Assembly: GCA_964034945.1 (NCBI GenBank)
Contig: OZ035960.1
Span: forward strand, 75,800,585-75,864,584
DNA from: Chrysopilus asiliformis
Taxonomy: Eukaryota > Arthropoda > Insecta > Diptera > Rhagionidae
Direction of reading: 5' to 3'
DNA: 64,000 bases
This document shows positions 53,193 through 64,000 of the stretch, in pieces. The notes below the pieces were generated by a model that was not told the DNA's origin, did not search any database, and worked only from the letters and a program-made list of their open reading frames with translations. Positions within the stretch are counted from its first letter, which is position 1. Each line of letters opens with the position of its first letter. The position numbers were made by a program, and so were the translations under genes.

Positions 53193-56100
53193 ATTTATAT
53201 AATTGCTAATATTTATATGGCTCTCACACCAGTCTAACTGTTTTGAGCCTAATCCATTCAAAATATTGTGATGCTTTTAATAGCCGATTTGATTTATAAG
53301 TATGTATATGAATAATATAATAAATAAATAAAAATAATAATGCATTTTGAGTCCTCCGGAGACCAAAAAATACATTTTAGAGATTTTTCTTGTTTTCACT
53401 GCCCTAAGCCGTTTTGTATTGAGTGGGGACAAACAAATACTTTTTGGAAAGAACTCTTCGGAAGACACATTTTGACGTTTACAGTTTTTAAACCGGTCAG
53501 AAAACAAAAAAATTAAAACCGTTTGTAGTTTTTGCGAAAATTTTTGAGAGGCTCTCGGCTCCCTCCTATGGCCGATTGACTAATTTTTTTGTTTTGTTTT
53601 TGAATTCATTTGACCCCACAAAGCTAGGAGAAAAATATGAAGATCCTATCGATACGCGCCCGTAATGTAAAATGTTACCATTTTTTTACCGTTGAGATAT
53701 TTTTATCAAAAGGTAAAAAAAATCATGTTTACGGATAGCTTACAAATTGACGGTGCTTTAAAAAACAGTTGAAGGGAAAATTAAAGATATTAAAATGTAG
53801 CTGCCTTTAACCATAAATCGATTTCTTTTACCGTTATCAAGATATTTCAAATTTTGTAAATTTAAAATTCATATTTTTTTAAAAACCACATTTTTTTCGT
53901 CGAGTTACAGTGTACGCGTTAATTGCGCAAGAACGTATATTTTGCCATGTGCTGTTCATGAAAGTCATGTGCTGTTCACATCAGATATTTTTTGTTAAGC
54001 ACACTATGCAGATTAATTTTATCTCTGTTTTCAAATGTTTGCCTATTCGAAGGGTTGGCTTTTTTGATTGAAAATTGCTCGCTCCAAAAACTCGTATTCG
54101 ATTGGCAAAGTTTAGACCACTCTACAAAAAATTTGCATATTTGAATGGCACAGGGATTTCCCTTTTTTGAGCAGAAAAAGCAATTTTTAGACCAGTGTTC
54201 TGCTGGTCTTTCAAAGGGATTTCCACTACTCTTGATTTCTTCAAACTTTCACTGTACACATTATTTACATTTCGAAATCACTATTTAAACACTAAAAATA
54301 TCAGGAAAACGCGAAATTAAAAGTAAATAAACTTTTTAACGACTCTATTTATTTCGCGTATTCGAGACAAATTCTATTCCGGGGCAACGAAATTGATAAT
54401 TCTGAAAAAAGCAAAGGTGCTTTGTTTAAATGTAGTGTGCTCTAAATCTGCACACGACTTCGTCATAAGATGACACTCTCTTCTTGATAGTTTCAACAAA
54501 TTTTCTAAAAAAGCGATTTTCCTAATTAAAGTTGTATTCTAAAGCCTGGCAATATTACAAACTAATATAATTGCTTTGGTTAATAAACCGGCATAAAAAA
54601 AGTAGTTTGCAAAAAAATCAATTGATCAGGCGAGGTATAATACATAGAAAAAGATTACTTCGAATTTTCGCGCAGGACACTATTGCATTATGTAAATTTC
54701 AGGACTCTATCGTTGATTTCGGATGAAAAAAATTTTAATTATTAAGAAAACAATTATTTATTTAGCATAATTTTACCCTTTCAATAAAAAGGTCTACGAA
54801 TTTTCACCTAACACCAGTTATATATTATAAAATCACTTTTTTTCTATTAAGATATTTGATTTATACATTTTCGAAAAAGTTACTTTTAGATACAAAAAAA
54901 TCGAGGTTGCATGACAAAAAAAAATTCATTGAAGACAAAACGCATAATTTGTAAAAACGTGGAGATAGACCAACTATCCTCTTTTTTTGCAAAAAAAAAA
55001 ATAGTCTTACAACAGGATTAAGTCAAGCGAACGAAGGAAGAACCATTTTGCAATACTTGTTCTCTCCTTATGATTCCCCTCATTTCTTCATTCAATTCTT
55101 ATTTATTTATTTTTTTCATTATTTCATGCACGTATATGCCTTATGACTACGCTACACATACCAATACAACCCCTAGGAGCTACGATTGTGACAAGAAACA
55201 GATCGATTTTTTTCTGTTATTGTATTTGAAAGTAAGGTGTGTTGCCCTTAGCAGGGACTGCAAATTTTCGTTTCTTCTACTATAAAAGAACAAGCAGAAA
55301 GCAATGCAATTTTTAAATATTCTATGTTTTCCATTTCTGAAAGCAAAATTTTGAAGAAATATTCTGGTAGATATTTAACCAGTATAAGGAGGATACATTT
55401 AATTTTCTAGCTTTTTAAATAATCAAAATTTGACTCTCGAAAAATGTAAAAGATTGAAAATGCGAAAATCATATATTACCTTTTTGAGGATATAAAATTC
55501 CAGACTCCGCACTTAGTTCGTTGAATAGGTGAAAAATATCCAATGAAGTTTATCCATGAATATAATATTCTTTATCCTATAATCACTACATCCAAATATG
55601 GATTTTATTTTGTTTCTCACTTTGCCATTCACCTTTTTTCACTACGCACGATGCTTTTTTAGCACTAATTTTTAGTAACACTTTTTGATTTGGCTTTTGA
55701 AAATAATTATTGATCCATTTTATTTGAACGAATTGCTCCAATAACATGTAATTATTTATTAGACACTCCAAACATGGAATTAACACAACAGTTCTCCGCA
55801 AATATTAAAAATGACAATTTTCTTCATATGAACAAACCGACGTTTTCGACACTACACCGTCGTCCGCAAAAACCGAAATTCGGAGAGATTCTAGTTAGAA
55901 TTTTAGTTCTCTTAATGGCGCCACGAAGATATTTGTAGAGTATGCAATCATATATGCAACAACAATTTTCGGTACACTCACAGTCAAAAATGAAATGATA
56001 TTCGCGTTGTTCAAGCACTATAAACAATATCAAGTAGTCTAGCTGATTGTCTGACGCTCACATAAGGATGAAATATAAAATATCAATTCAAATTCAATCA

Positions 56101-56475
56101 TTTTTCGTGAATCGGAGTACTTAGAAGTGAACAAACGTACAGATAAGATTTAATATAACTGCATATTCTAAATTTAACACTTGGATATGAAACTTCTGGC
56201 CATTCCATTGACTGCTCGAAACTCAGAGTCCAGGAAGAATTGAGTGACTGCAAATATAAACGGTATGGTGTGCGGCTGCGCGCCCCTAAAAAATTTGATT
56301 AGTCGTTTGGACCGATATCTCAGTATGGCAAACACATTTTCAACTTGCACTATACATTCATTGAAGAGCCTTTGAAAATGATTGCAAGCAGGGTCACATA
56401 GTGTGTGAAATACATGTGTTTATGAACTCAGAGGCGGAATAAGTTCACGGATAGCTTGTAATAAGCAATAAGTGC
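53193..56475. other. 3.3 kb without recognised features
   Basis: AT-rich unique-looking sequence. The ATGTGCTGTTCA word is repeated near 53947-53975. No frame longer than about 75 codons, no terminal repeats and no family homology were seen. Confidence 0.45.
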
Positions 56476-56476
56476 C

Positions 56477-56745
56477 TCTTCACATGAGCGATTTTTAGTC
56501 GCGCGATTAAAAAATCGCTGTCTATGGGAGTGTTTACATGAGCGATTCAGTCGCACCGACAAAAAATCGCTAGCGAATGTCGCAGGTCAGTCGCTACCGG
56601 TATAGCTTTGTCGCGCGATTTTTCCTTGATGTGTGCTTGAGTGTACTGTATATATAGAGCACAAACACAGCTGTCAAAACGCTTGCGACAGCGATTTTTT
56701 AAACGCGCGACTATTCGACTCAAAATCGCTCATGTAAACAGGTAC
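56477..56745. mobile_element. MITE with long imperfect inverted ends
   Basis: CACATGAGCGATTTTTAGTC, then GCGCGA and AAAAAATCGCTGTC at the left returns inverted at 56688-56738. The target duplication was not resolved. Confidence 0.65.
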
Positions 56746-57295
56746 TAACAAGGGAGGGCTCCGACCCGACCACGCCGATTTTACTGATTTTTGGATATAT
56801 ATAGTAGACTAAAAACTAAGCAACCCGTATTTTTTTTTATCGGCGGAAAATCGACGTAGAGGGTGGAAACCCCCCTTCGAAAATCGTGCCGATTACAACG
56901 AAACGAAAATCGAAAGTTTTCTTTTTAAGAGTAAAATTATACTGTGGAAAGAAACATTTAAAATTACTTTGACAGAGTTGAGGAACCTATATTCAACCAT
57001 GATTTTTCAACCATGGAATTAGAATAGATATAAAGAACTTTTAAGTATTTAAAAAAAAAAAAGATTTGATAGATAATCGAGTCTCAGGCATGCTTGAGCG
57101 TGCTGGAATGGAAATTCCCAACGCTTTATTTCAGAGGCTTTCAATGGGGAAAAAATTTAAAGGTGCTCATTATAGTACAGAATTAAAAACATTTGCTGTC
57201 ACTTTACACTTTTATTCGCCTAGAGCAGTGGTTCCCAAAATCTTTTGGCCCACGGACCCCTTTTCATAGTCAAAACTTGCCCACGGACCCCTTTT

Positions 57296-57838
57296 TATAC
57301 CCGCATGGTGAAACCAAAGGGTATACTAACTTTGCCTTACCGTTTGTAACGCCAAGATCGCGTCATCGCACACAAAAATGAATTACACCAGTGGGTTTAG
57401 AATGACAAAAATATTTAATTTTTGCATGTCCGTCCGTCCGTCTGTCTGTCTGTGGCGCGGATTGCGGGCGCACGGATTGAGCTACAGACTTGAAATTTTG
57501 CACAGATCCGTTTTTCGTAAAATGTGAGGCTAAGTTCGTTAATGGGCAAAAATGGACCATTAGGGGGGGTACCCCCCATACGAACGAAATCGTTTTTTGT
57601 GAATATCTCAAAAACTGTGCATCTTATCACAAAAGTCCAAGAACAAAAGTTTTTTAGGATATGATTCTACATAAAACTCCCATAACTCAAAATCCGATTG
57701 GAATAAATTTTAAAAAATCTTATTGAAAAGTTTTAATTCAAAGAGGAATTTTCATACTATTGTTCGAATTTTAATACGAATATCACCATACGGGTCTCCA
57801 ATGATTACCAGATTGGCAATTATAGCTTTTGTTATGTT
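57296..57838 (+). mobile_element. DINE-like copy 10, in C2
   Basis: Full length with a short GTCY array. The uninterrupted hAT sequence is known from C1 (GGACCCCTTTTCATAGTC). Confidence 0.92.
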
Positions 57839-58027
57839 CATAGTCAAAACTTGCCCACGGACCCTGGGTGAAAAACTACATAAATGTTTAATAGAAAAAT
57901 TACAAATTTAACTTTGATGTCTTGAATAGTAAATGGTGACGTAAAAATAAAATATAAATTAAACATTTTGTTGAAGAAGTATTTATTGAAATTATAACTT
58001 TTGTTTTAAAATACAAAAAAAATTAAT

Positions 58028-58870
58028 CACCTCTATTCTTGAATACGGCGTTACGTTCAATTGCTCGATTAGTGTTCGATCGTGAGCAATCGGTATTCTT
58101 GAATACGCAGTATCTATCAACGTTCGATTTGGAATAACGCATTGCAAAGCATTCGATTATTGTTATTCTTGAATACGCCGGGAGCACTTTTTTGAGGTTA
58201 AATCACTCACTTGAAATTTCTCGCGTTTCATTGACGTTTGAATTCGGTGTTTACAAAAATGTAAGGTAAATATATTGTATGTTGAAATGAAAGATTTTAA
58301 CAGTGATTTCTTAAAATAGGAATGCAAAGAAAAACACACTAGAAGCAATGACCAGTTCGCATTTTTAATTTCAAAAATGAAAAACAATCCGGACATTGTC
58401 AAGGGATATACGAGGAAGTCGGCGATAGAGATGAATTTATTGTGGGAGGAAATTCAATATATTCGACCGGAACCGGAAATCTTTTTTGAATCTACAAAAT
58501 TGCAAATAAAAATCTATGAGATTCCCAGTATTTGTATGTACTTAGGCTTCATCGGTTAAGCTCATCAAATCTGAAGAGTGTCTTAAAAAAATTCTTTGCT
58601 GGCGTAACGAATTCAACTCCTCTTGCCTCAGTAAATGATAAATCAACATAAAATCCATGGCTACTGAAATAAATCACTTCAAACACTTCAAGTTTATTCA
58701 AAATTCACAACAAACAATCAAATCAGCTGATGTTTGACAGCACGTTGCCATGCGATGCTTTATGTACCAAACGCGAAGCTCCCGGCGTTTTCCAGAATAC
58801 CAATTGCGTAGCGAATCGAATCGAGCACGTTAGATTTTTGCTCCTAACGCCGTTTTCAAGAATAGAGGTG
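58028..58870 (+). mobile_element. Harbinger-like MITE D1, in C2, TSD AAT
   Basis: Ends CACCTCTATTCTTGAATACG and inverse, AAT at 58025-58027 and 58871-58873. Related to D2. An open frame at 58377-58559 reads MKNNPDIVKGYTRKSAIEMN then LLWEEI, reminiscent of Myb/SANT-like domains. Confidence 0.9.
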
Positions 58871-59107
58871 AATGACTTGGATGAACCTGATGGAATGTTA
58901 TGAGTGTATTTATGTTCGGCTCAATGTTTGTGAGTAGCAATCGCAAATCCCCACGAGTACTAATTTCTAGTCGGTTTCTTTTTTTTTTGTGATGAGGCTC
59001 ATAACGGCACTGAATCTACGTTCTACCAAATAGGAAGACGGAAAAGCAATCAACAGCTTCTGTTATTTATTTTAACTTCCATATTAATAAAAATGTGTCA
59101 CAATTTT

Positions 59108-59723
59108 TATACCCGTATGGTGAAACCAAAGGGTATATTAGATTTGCCTTACCGTTTGTAACGCCAAGATCCCGTCATCACACAAAAAAATGAATTACAC
59201 CAGTGTGTTTAGAATGATAAAAAAAGTTGAATTTTGCATGTCCGTCCGTCTGTCTGTCCGTCTGTCCGTCTGTCTGTCCGTCTGTCTGTCCGTCTGTCCG
59301 TCTGTCCGTCTGTCTGTCCGTCTGTCCGTCTGTCTGTCTGTGGCGCGGATTGCAGGCGCACGGATTGAGCTAGAGACTTGAAATTTTGCACAGATCCATT
59401 TTTCGTAAAATGTGAGGCTAAGTTCGTTAATGGGCAAAAATGGACCATTAGGGGGGGTACCCCCCATACGAACGAAAACTTTTTTTCTGAATATCTCAAA
59501 AACGGTGAATTTTATCGAAAAAGTCCAAGAACAAAAGTTATTTAGGATATGATTCTACATAAAACTTCCATACATGAAAATCCGATTGGAATAAATTTTA
59601 AAAAATCTTATTGGAAAATTTGACTTCAAAGTGGAATTTTGATACAACTGTTCGCTGTTCACTTAAATCACCCTACGGGTTTTCAATAATTGCCAAATTG
59701 GCAATTATAGCTTTTGTTATGTT
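59108..59723 (+). mobile_element. DINE-like copy 11, in C2
   Basis: Full length with a very long GTCY array (about 59241-59340). The empty site is known from C1 (CACCATTTTTTTATTTC). Confidence 0.92.
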
Positions 59724-60615
59724 TTTATTTTATATTAAACCTTGCGCGGACCCCCTGACGTTGTTCAGGGACCCCCAAATCAATTTTAATTTTCCACGGA
59801 CCCCCTGGATGATGCCGGGGACCCCTGGGGGTCCGTAGGGACCACTTTGGGAACCACTGGCCTAGAGCATATAATTACGTTAGAGAAACATTTCAAAATA
59901 GCCTTCCTCATCCATCAACAATTAGAAATTATTATTCGAGTTTAGATTGTGAACCTGGTTTCATGGAAGAGGCTTTTAAAAATTTAAAAGCCAAATCTGA
60001 AGAAATGAAAAATAATAATAAAACTTGTGTTTGCTCTTTGATTATTGAAATAATGCAAAAATTGGAAGTTGTTGGGGATAAAATTAGGGGTGCTGTAGAT
60101 TTGAGACTACAAAATGATTCCGATGATCTTCCGCGAGCTACAGAAGCTTTTGTGTTTTTAGTGGTTTCGGCCAACAGCCATTGGAAAATACCAATCGCAT
60201 ATTTTTTAATAAAGAGTCTTGATGCATCTGAACGTGCGAACTTAGTGACCGATGCTCTTATTAGACTAGATGAGATTGGTATTGAAATTGTGTGCTTAAC
60301 GTGCGATGGGCCTAACTACAACAAAAGCATGTTTCGGATTTTGGGTAGTGAGCTTTCTACTAATAATCCTCAGCCATATTTTATTCATCCTTCTGATGCA
60401 AATAAAAGAGTTTATACAATGTTGGATCCATGTCATAACCTGAAATTGGTGAGGAATTGTTTCGCTAGTGAAAATATGTTGGTTTCTTCAACGGGTGTAA
60501 TCGATTGGGGCTTTATTGAAAAACTTCATAATTTACAGCAAAAAGAAGGTTTCAAAATATACAATAAAATTTCCAAATATCACATGGAATGGCGTAAACA
60601 TTCTATGAAAGTAAA

Positions 60616-61182
60616 AACATAACAAAAGCTATAATTGCCAATCTGGCAATCATTGGAGACCCGTATGGTGATATTCGTATCAAAATTCGAACAGTTGTAC
60701 CAAAATTCCACTTTGAAGTCAAACTTTCCAATAAGATTTTTTAAAATTTATTCCAATCGGATTTTGATGTATGGGAGTTTTATGTAGAATCATATCCTAA
60801 ATAACTTTTGTTCTTGCACTTTTTTGATAAGATGCACCGTTTTTGAGATATTCACAAAAACCGTTTTCGTTCGTATGGGCGGTACCCCCCCTAATGGTCC
60901 ATTTTTGCCCATTAACGAACTTAGCCTCACATTTTACGAAAAACGGATCTGTGCAAAATTTCAAGTCTCTAGCTCAATCCGTGCGCCCGCAATCCGCGCC
61001 ACAGACGGACAGACGGACGGACGGACAGACAGACGGACGGACGGACGGACATGCTAAATTCAACTTTTTTTATCATTCTAAACACAATGGTGTAATTCAT
61101 TTTTTTGTGTGATGACGGGATCTTGGCGTTACAAACGGTAAGGCAAATCTAATATACCCTTTGGTTTCACCATACGGGTATA
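60616..61182 (-). mobile_element. DINE-like copy 12, in the P-type relic
   Basis: Full length on the minus strand. Flanking transposase codons stay in frame across it. Confidence 0.92.
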
Positions 61183-61856
61183 ATTAGCAGCACAAATATT
61201 AAGTCGAAGTGTAGCAGACGCCCTAGAATTTTGCTGTAATGTTTTAAAATTAGAAGAATTTAAAGGTTGTGAAGCTACCGTTGAATTCTTAAGGATCTTC
61301 GATTTAGCATTTGATATGCTAAACTCCAGAAATCCACGTAGCAAATACAGTAGGTAAAGCCCCAATCGAAGAAAAAAATGAGAACATCTGGTCTGCAAAT
61401 ATAATTAAAATTCAAACATTTATATTAGATTTAAAAAATTCCGGTAACGCGCAAGAGCTATCAAATATTTCAGTGTTAAAATCGTCTTCTGCCAAGAAAA
61501 AAAATCAAGCACCTTTAAATGATGAACCACTATTGAATCCTGAATGTATACAAGATATTGAACGCGATTTTCAAAATTTTCCTGTTTTTGTCGAATCTCA
61601 ATCAGAATTTTATACAAATATTATTACCTATATTAGCGCATTTGTAGTTCGAAAATTACAAAAATATTTGAATTGTCCAGAATGCTCGATGGCGTTAATA
61701 TGTCAACAACAAAATAGAGGTGGCCTAATAGAACAAAAAAATAGAGGTGGCCTTATTACACCATCTAAATATGTCATTTTAATCTGTTCTGTAACAGATA
61801 GTTTTCGAATCATTTTTTTCTGACCCGAAAATTAAATTAAGTGATCCGAACTTAAA

Positions 61857-62427
61857 AACATAACAAAAGCTATAATTGCCAATCTGGCAATCATTGGAGA
61901 CCCGTATGGTGATATTCGTATCAAAATTCGAACAGTTGTACCAAAATTCCACTTTGAAGTCAAACTTTCCAATAAGATTTTTTAAAATTTATTCCAATCG
62001 GATTTTGATGTATGGGAGTTTTATGTAGAATCATATCCTAAATAACTTTTGTTCTTGGACTTTTTTGATAAGATGCACCGTTTTTGAGATATTCACAAAA
62101 ACCGTTTTCGGTCGTATGGGGGGTACCCCCCCTAATGGTCCGTTTTTGCCCATTAACGAACTTGGCCTCGCATTTTACGAAAAACGGATCTACGCAAAAT
62201 TTCAAGTCTCTAGCTCAATCCGTGCGCCCGCAATCCGCGCCACAGACAGACGGACAGACGGACAGACAGACGGACGGACAGACAGACGGACGGACATGCA
62301 AAATTCAATTTTTTTTATCATTCTAAACACACTGGTGTAATTCATTTTTTTGTGCGATGACGGGATCTTGGCGTTACAAACGGTAAGGCAAAGTTAATAT
62401 ACCCTTTGGTTTCACCATACGGGTATA
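61857..62427 (-). mobile_element. DINE-like copy 13, in the P-type relic
   Basis: Full length on the minus strand. Flanking transposase codons (DPNLK before, LALQVLKILNLNGLF after) stay in frame across it. Confidence 0.92.
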
Positions 62428-62670
62428 ACAAAAATTAGCCCTCCAAGTTTTAAAAATATTAAATTTAAATGGTCTTTTCTGTTGTTTGGATGGTCATGTT
62501 TTAGACAACAATTTTGGCAATAACCATATATACGACCTTACGAAGTCAATAATATTGTCTTTTATAAAAATAAAATTATTTCAATTTGTTAGAAATAATA
62601 ATGAAAATAACACATCATTAATTCGAAAACAATTATCCCGCTTAATAATTTTTAGACATGAATAAATATG

Positions 62671-63423
62671 TATATTTAATTTTAAAGAATTTGTCGAAAA
62701 ACATATTTATTAAAAATATCAATATTTGGTTAGGCAAATAATTTTGATATGTAAATATTTTAAGTATTTGAATAATAAATATCTCATATATTTTCATATT
62801 AAGCTTTTTAAATACGTAAATAATAAATATCATGCATGTTTTTTATATTAAATAATTTTCCTTGTGTTTCTATTAAATATTAAATTCAAAATCTCTCGCC
62901 AGGTAAGTGAATTAGTTGGCATTCCCATAACATTTCAAAAAAACATAAAGTTGGCACCACCAAATAGGCTTATGAAAATAGAGAAAGCATTAGTGTTTTT
63001 GACCCATTTCTTTATACGGGCTTTCCAAGTAAGGCGCATTGCATTCTATGGGATATATTTCTGTGGGCATTGCTCAAAAGTTGTATGAAACTTTTTTCTG
63101 AGAGGGGGTAGGGTATGTATTACCTTAAATCAGGGGTCATCAAAGTAACTGTCGCTCCCTTTACAATCAAAATTTATAACCACTAGAAATTAAAATACAG
63201 TTCAATGAAACACAACCTTCCACGGCAATGGCTTGACACGAACTGATTTAAAATTAAATACGTCATGCTAATAATGCACCGATTCCAACTCAAAGCACGA
63301 TTCGTTTTATTCCTGCGATCCGAAGCCGCAACACACAAGCATTTCAGCACACAATAAAAGGTCGATTATAGTGGCTACGCTGTTAAAGCCCATCTCTGTA
63401 TGATCCAGCCGAGCCACTAGCTC
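62671..63423. other. Gene-free stretch
   Basis: AT-rich. May include the decayed end of the P-type element, but no terminal repeat is clear. Confidence 0.4.
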
Positions 63424-63540
63424 AGCGGTGGCCAACCCGCGGCCCGCGGGCCGCATGCGGCCCGAGACATTTGAATATGCGGCCCGCCAAATGATTTGAA
63501 ATTTACAAAAAAAAAAATATGTAACTAATAAAATACAAAA
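63424..63540 (+). repeat. hAT-type terminus
   Basis: CAGCGGTGGCCAACCCGCGG, then GCCGCATGCGGCCC, is the common form of a hAT end. The other end is not in the window or is interrupted by copy 14. Confidence 0.6.
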
Positions 63541-63588
63541 TACTAAAACTGCTCATAAAGTTTATATGCAATTTTACAATTTAATTTT

Positions 63589-64000
63589 TATACCCGTATG
63601 GTGAATCCAAAGCGTATATTAACTTAGCCTTATCGTTTGTAACGCCAAGATCCCGTCATTACACACAAAAATGAATTGCGCCAATGTGTTTAGAATGATA
63701 AAATAAATTAATTTGTGCATGTCCGTCCGTCTGTGGCGCGGAGCTACAGACTTGAAATTTTACGCAGATTCGTTTTTCGTAAAATGCGAGGCTAAGTTCG
63801 TTAATGGGCAAAAACGTTAATGGGTACCCCCCATAACAAATGAAAACGTTTTTTGCGAATATCTCAAAAACGGTGCCTCTTATCTAAAAAGTACAGGAAC
63901 AAAAGTTATTTAGAATATGATTCTACATAAAACTCCCATACCTCAAAATCCGATTGGAATAAATTTTAAAACATTTTCTTGGACAGTTTGACTTCAAAGT
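63589..64000 (+). mobile_element. DINE-like copy 14, cut by the window edge
   Basis: Starts TATACCCGTATGGTGAATCC. The GTCY array is almost gone (GTCCGTCCGTC), and the palindrome is damaged (AATGGGTACCCCCC). It runs off the end. Confidence 0.85.

Larger units (their letters stand above)
57226..59859. mobile_element. hAT element C2 in the P-type relic, TSD GCCTAGAG
   Basis: Same family as C1 (39978). CAGTGGTTCCC ends with exact duplication at 57218-57225 and 59860-59867. The transposase reading frame continues across it. Contains DINE-like copies 10 and 11 and MITE D1. Confidence 0.94.
57045..62670 (+). pseudogene. THAP9/P-element-type transposase relic with layered insertions
   Basis: Pieces in order: 57045-57225 (ALFQRLSM..., YSTELKTFAVTLHFYSPRA), 59868-60615 (NYVRETFQNSLPHPSTIRNY, ATEAFVFLVVSANSHWKIPI, VCLTCDGPNYNKSM, MLDPCHNLKLVRN, WGFIEKLHNLQQKEGF), 61184-61856 (LAAQILSRSVADALEF, FDMLNSRNPRSK, KNRGGLITPSKYVI) and 62428-62670 (FCCLDGHVLDNN, LSRLIIF). 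The order is that of THAP9/P-element transposases. The N-terminal THAP finger is absent. Where the family has a catalytic Asp (LIIDEM), this copy reads LIIEIM. Frameshifts occur near 61350 and in a T7 run near 61815. A short in-place duplication (NRGGLIEQKNRGGLI) is present. Confidence 0.85.

Noticed and set aside
53277..53507. 76-codon minus-strand frame
   Set aside because: Low-complexity, AT-driven, with no homology seen.

Overview
This window looks like a repeat-rich, AT-rich piece of a fly (Diptera) nuclear genome. The only host gene I can name is the N-cadherin gene CadN, on the minus strand. Four coding exons are readable, at 32003-33596, 18831-19281, 4963-5179 and 4120-4905. They join in phase (1, 2, 0) at GT-AG sites into about 1016 residues: an N-terminal hydrophobic segment, a basic RRERRR processing-like site, and a series of cadherin repeats. 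The next exons lie beyond position 1. Two introns are huge (about 12.7 and 13.7 kb) and one is 57 bp. I cannot name the species.

Almost everything else is transposon sequence of different ages. The youngest is a complete Ty3/gypsy-type element (21464-26235) in the first CadN intron, opposite in strand to CadN. It has LTRs that I read as identical (191 bp), a 5-bp target duplication and one open 1435-codon Gag-Pol frame. The most abundant is a DINE-1/Helentron-like non-autonomous family (about 14 recognisable copies plus diverged ones). Each full copy has a TATACCC start, a GTCY tetranucleotide array, a G7-TA-C6 palindrome and a terminal ATTGCCA/TGGCAAT hairpin. Five copies sit in sequences whose empty form can be inferred. 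Each insertion adds the same core plus exactly three T/A bases and no target-site duplication, as expected for rolling-circle insertion into a T run.

Two regions are layered transposon fossils. At 37542-42045 a piggyBac-type transposase relic is cut by a 127-bp MITE, a 5'-truncated LINE, a hAT element (itself holding a second hAT MITE) and a small hAT MITE. At 57045-62670 a THAP9/P-element-type transposase relic is cut by a hAT element, which holds two DINE-like copies and a Harbinger-like MITE, and by two further DINE-like copies. In both, the coding homology resumes on the far side of each insert.

Other parts: 1-4.1 kb holds tandem-repeat elements and a hAT relic. 5.9-6.4 kb holds a WD40 (Nup37-like) fragment. 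6.9-20.6 kb holds MITEs and LINE, mariner and Gypsy relics. 27-37 kb holds Helitron-like elements (A|TC...CTAG|T) and a Tc1-like relic. 43-51 kb holds Harbinger-like MITEs, DINE-like copies, a pogo-like relic and a LINE cut by a MITE. 51.2-53.2 kb holds a 122-bp tandem array followed by a long palindrome. 53.2-56.5 kb shows nothing recognisable. No RNA gene, CRISPR array or bacterial-style operon was seen.
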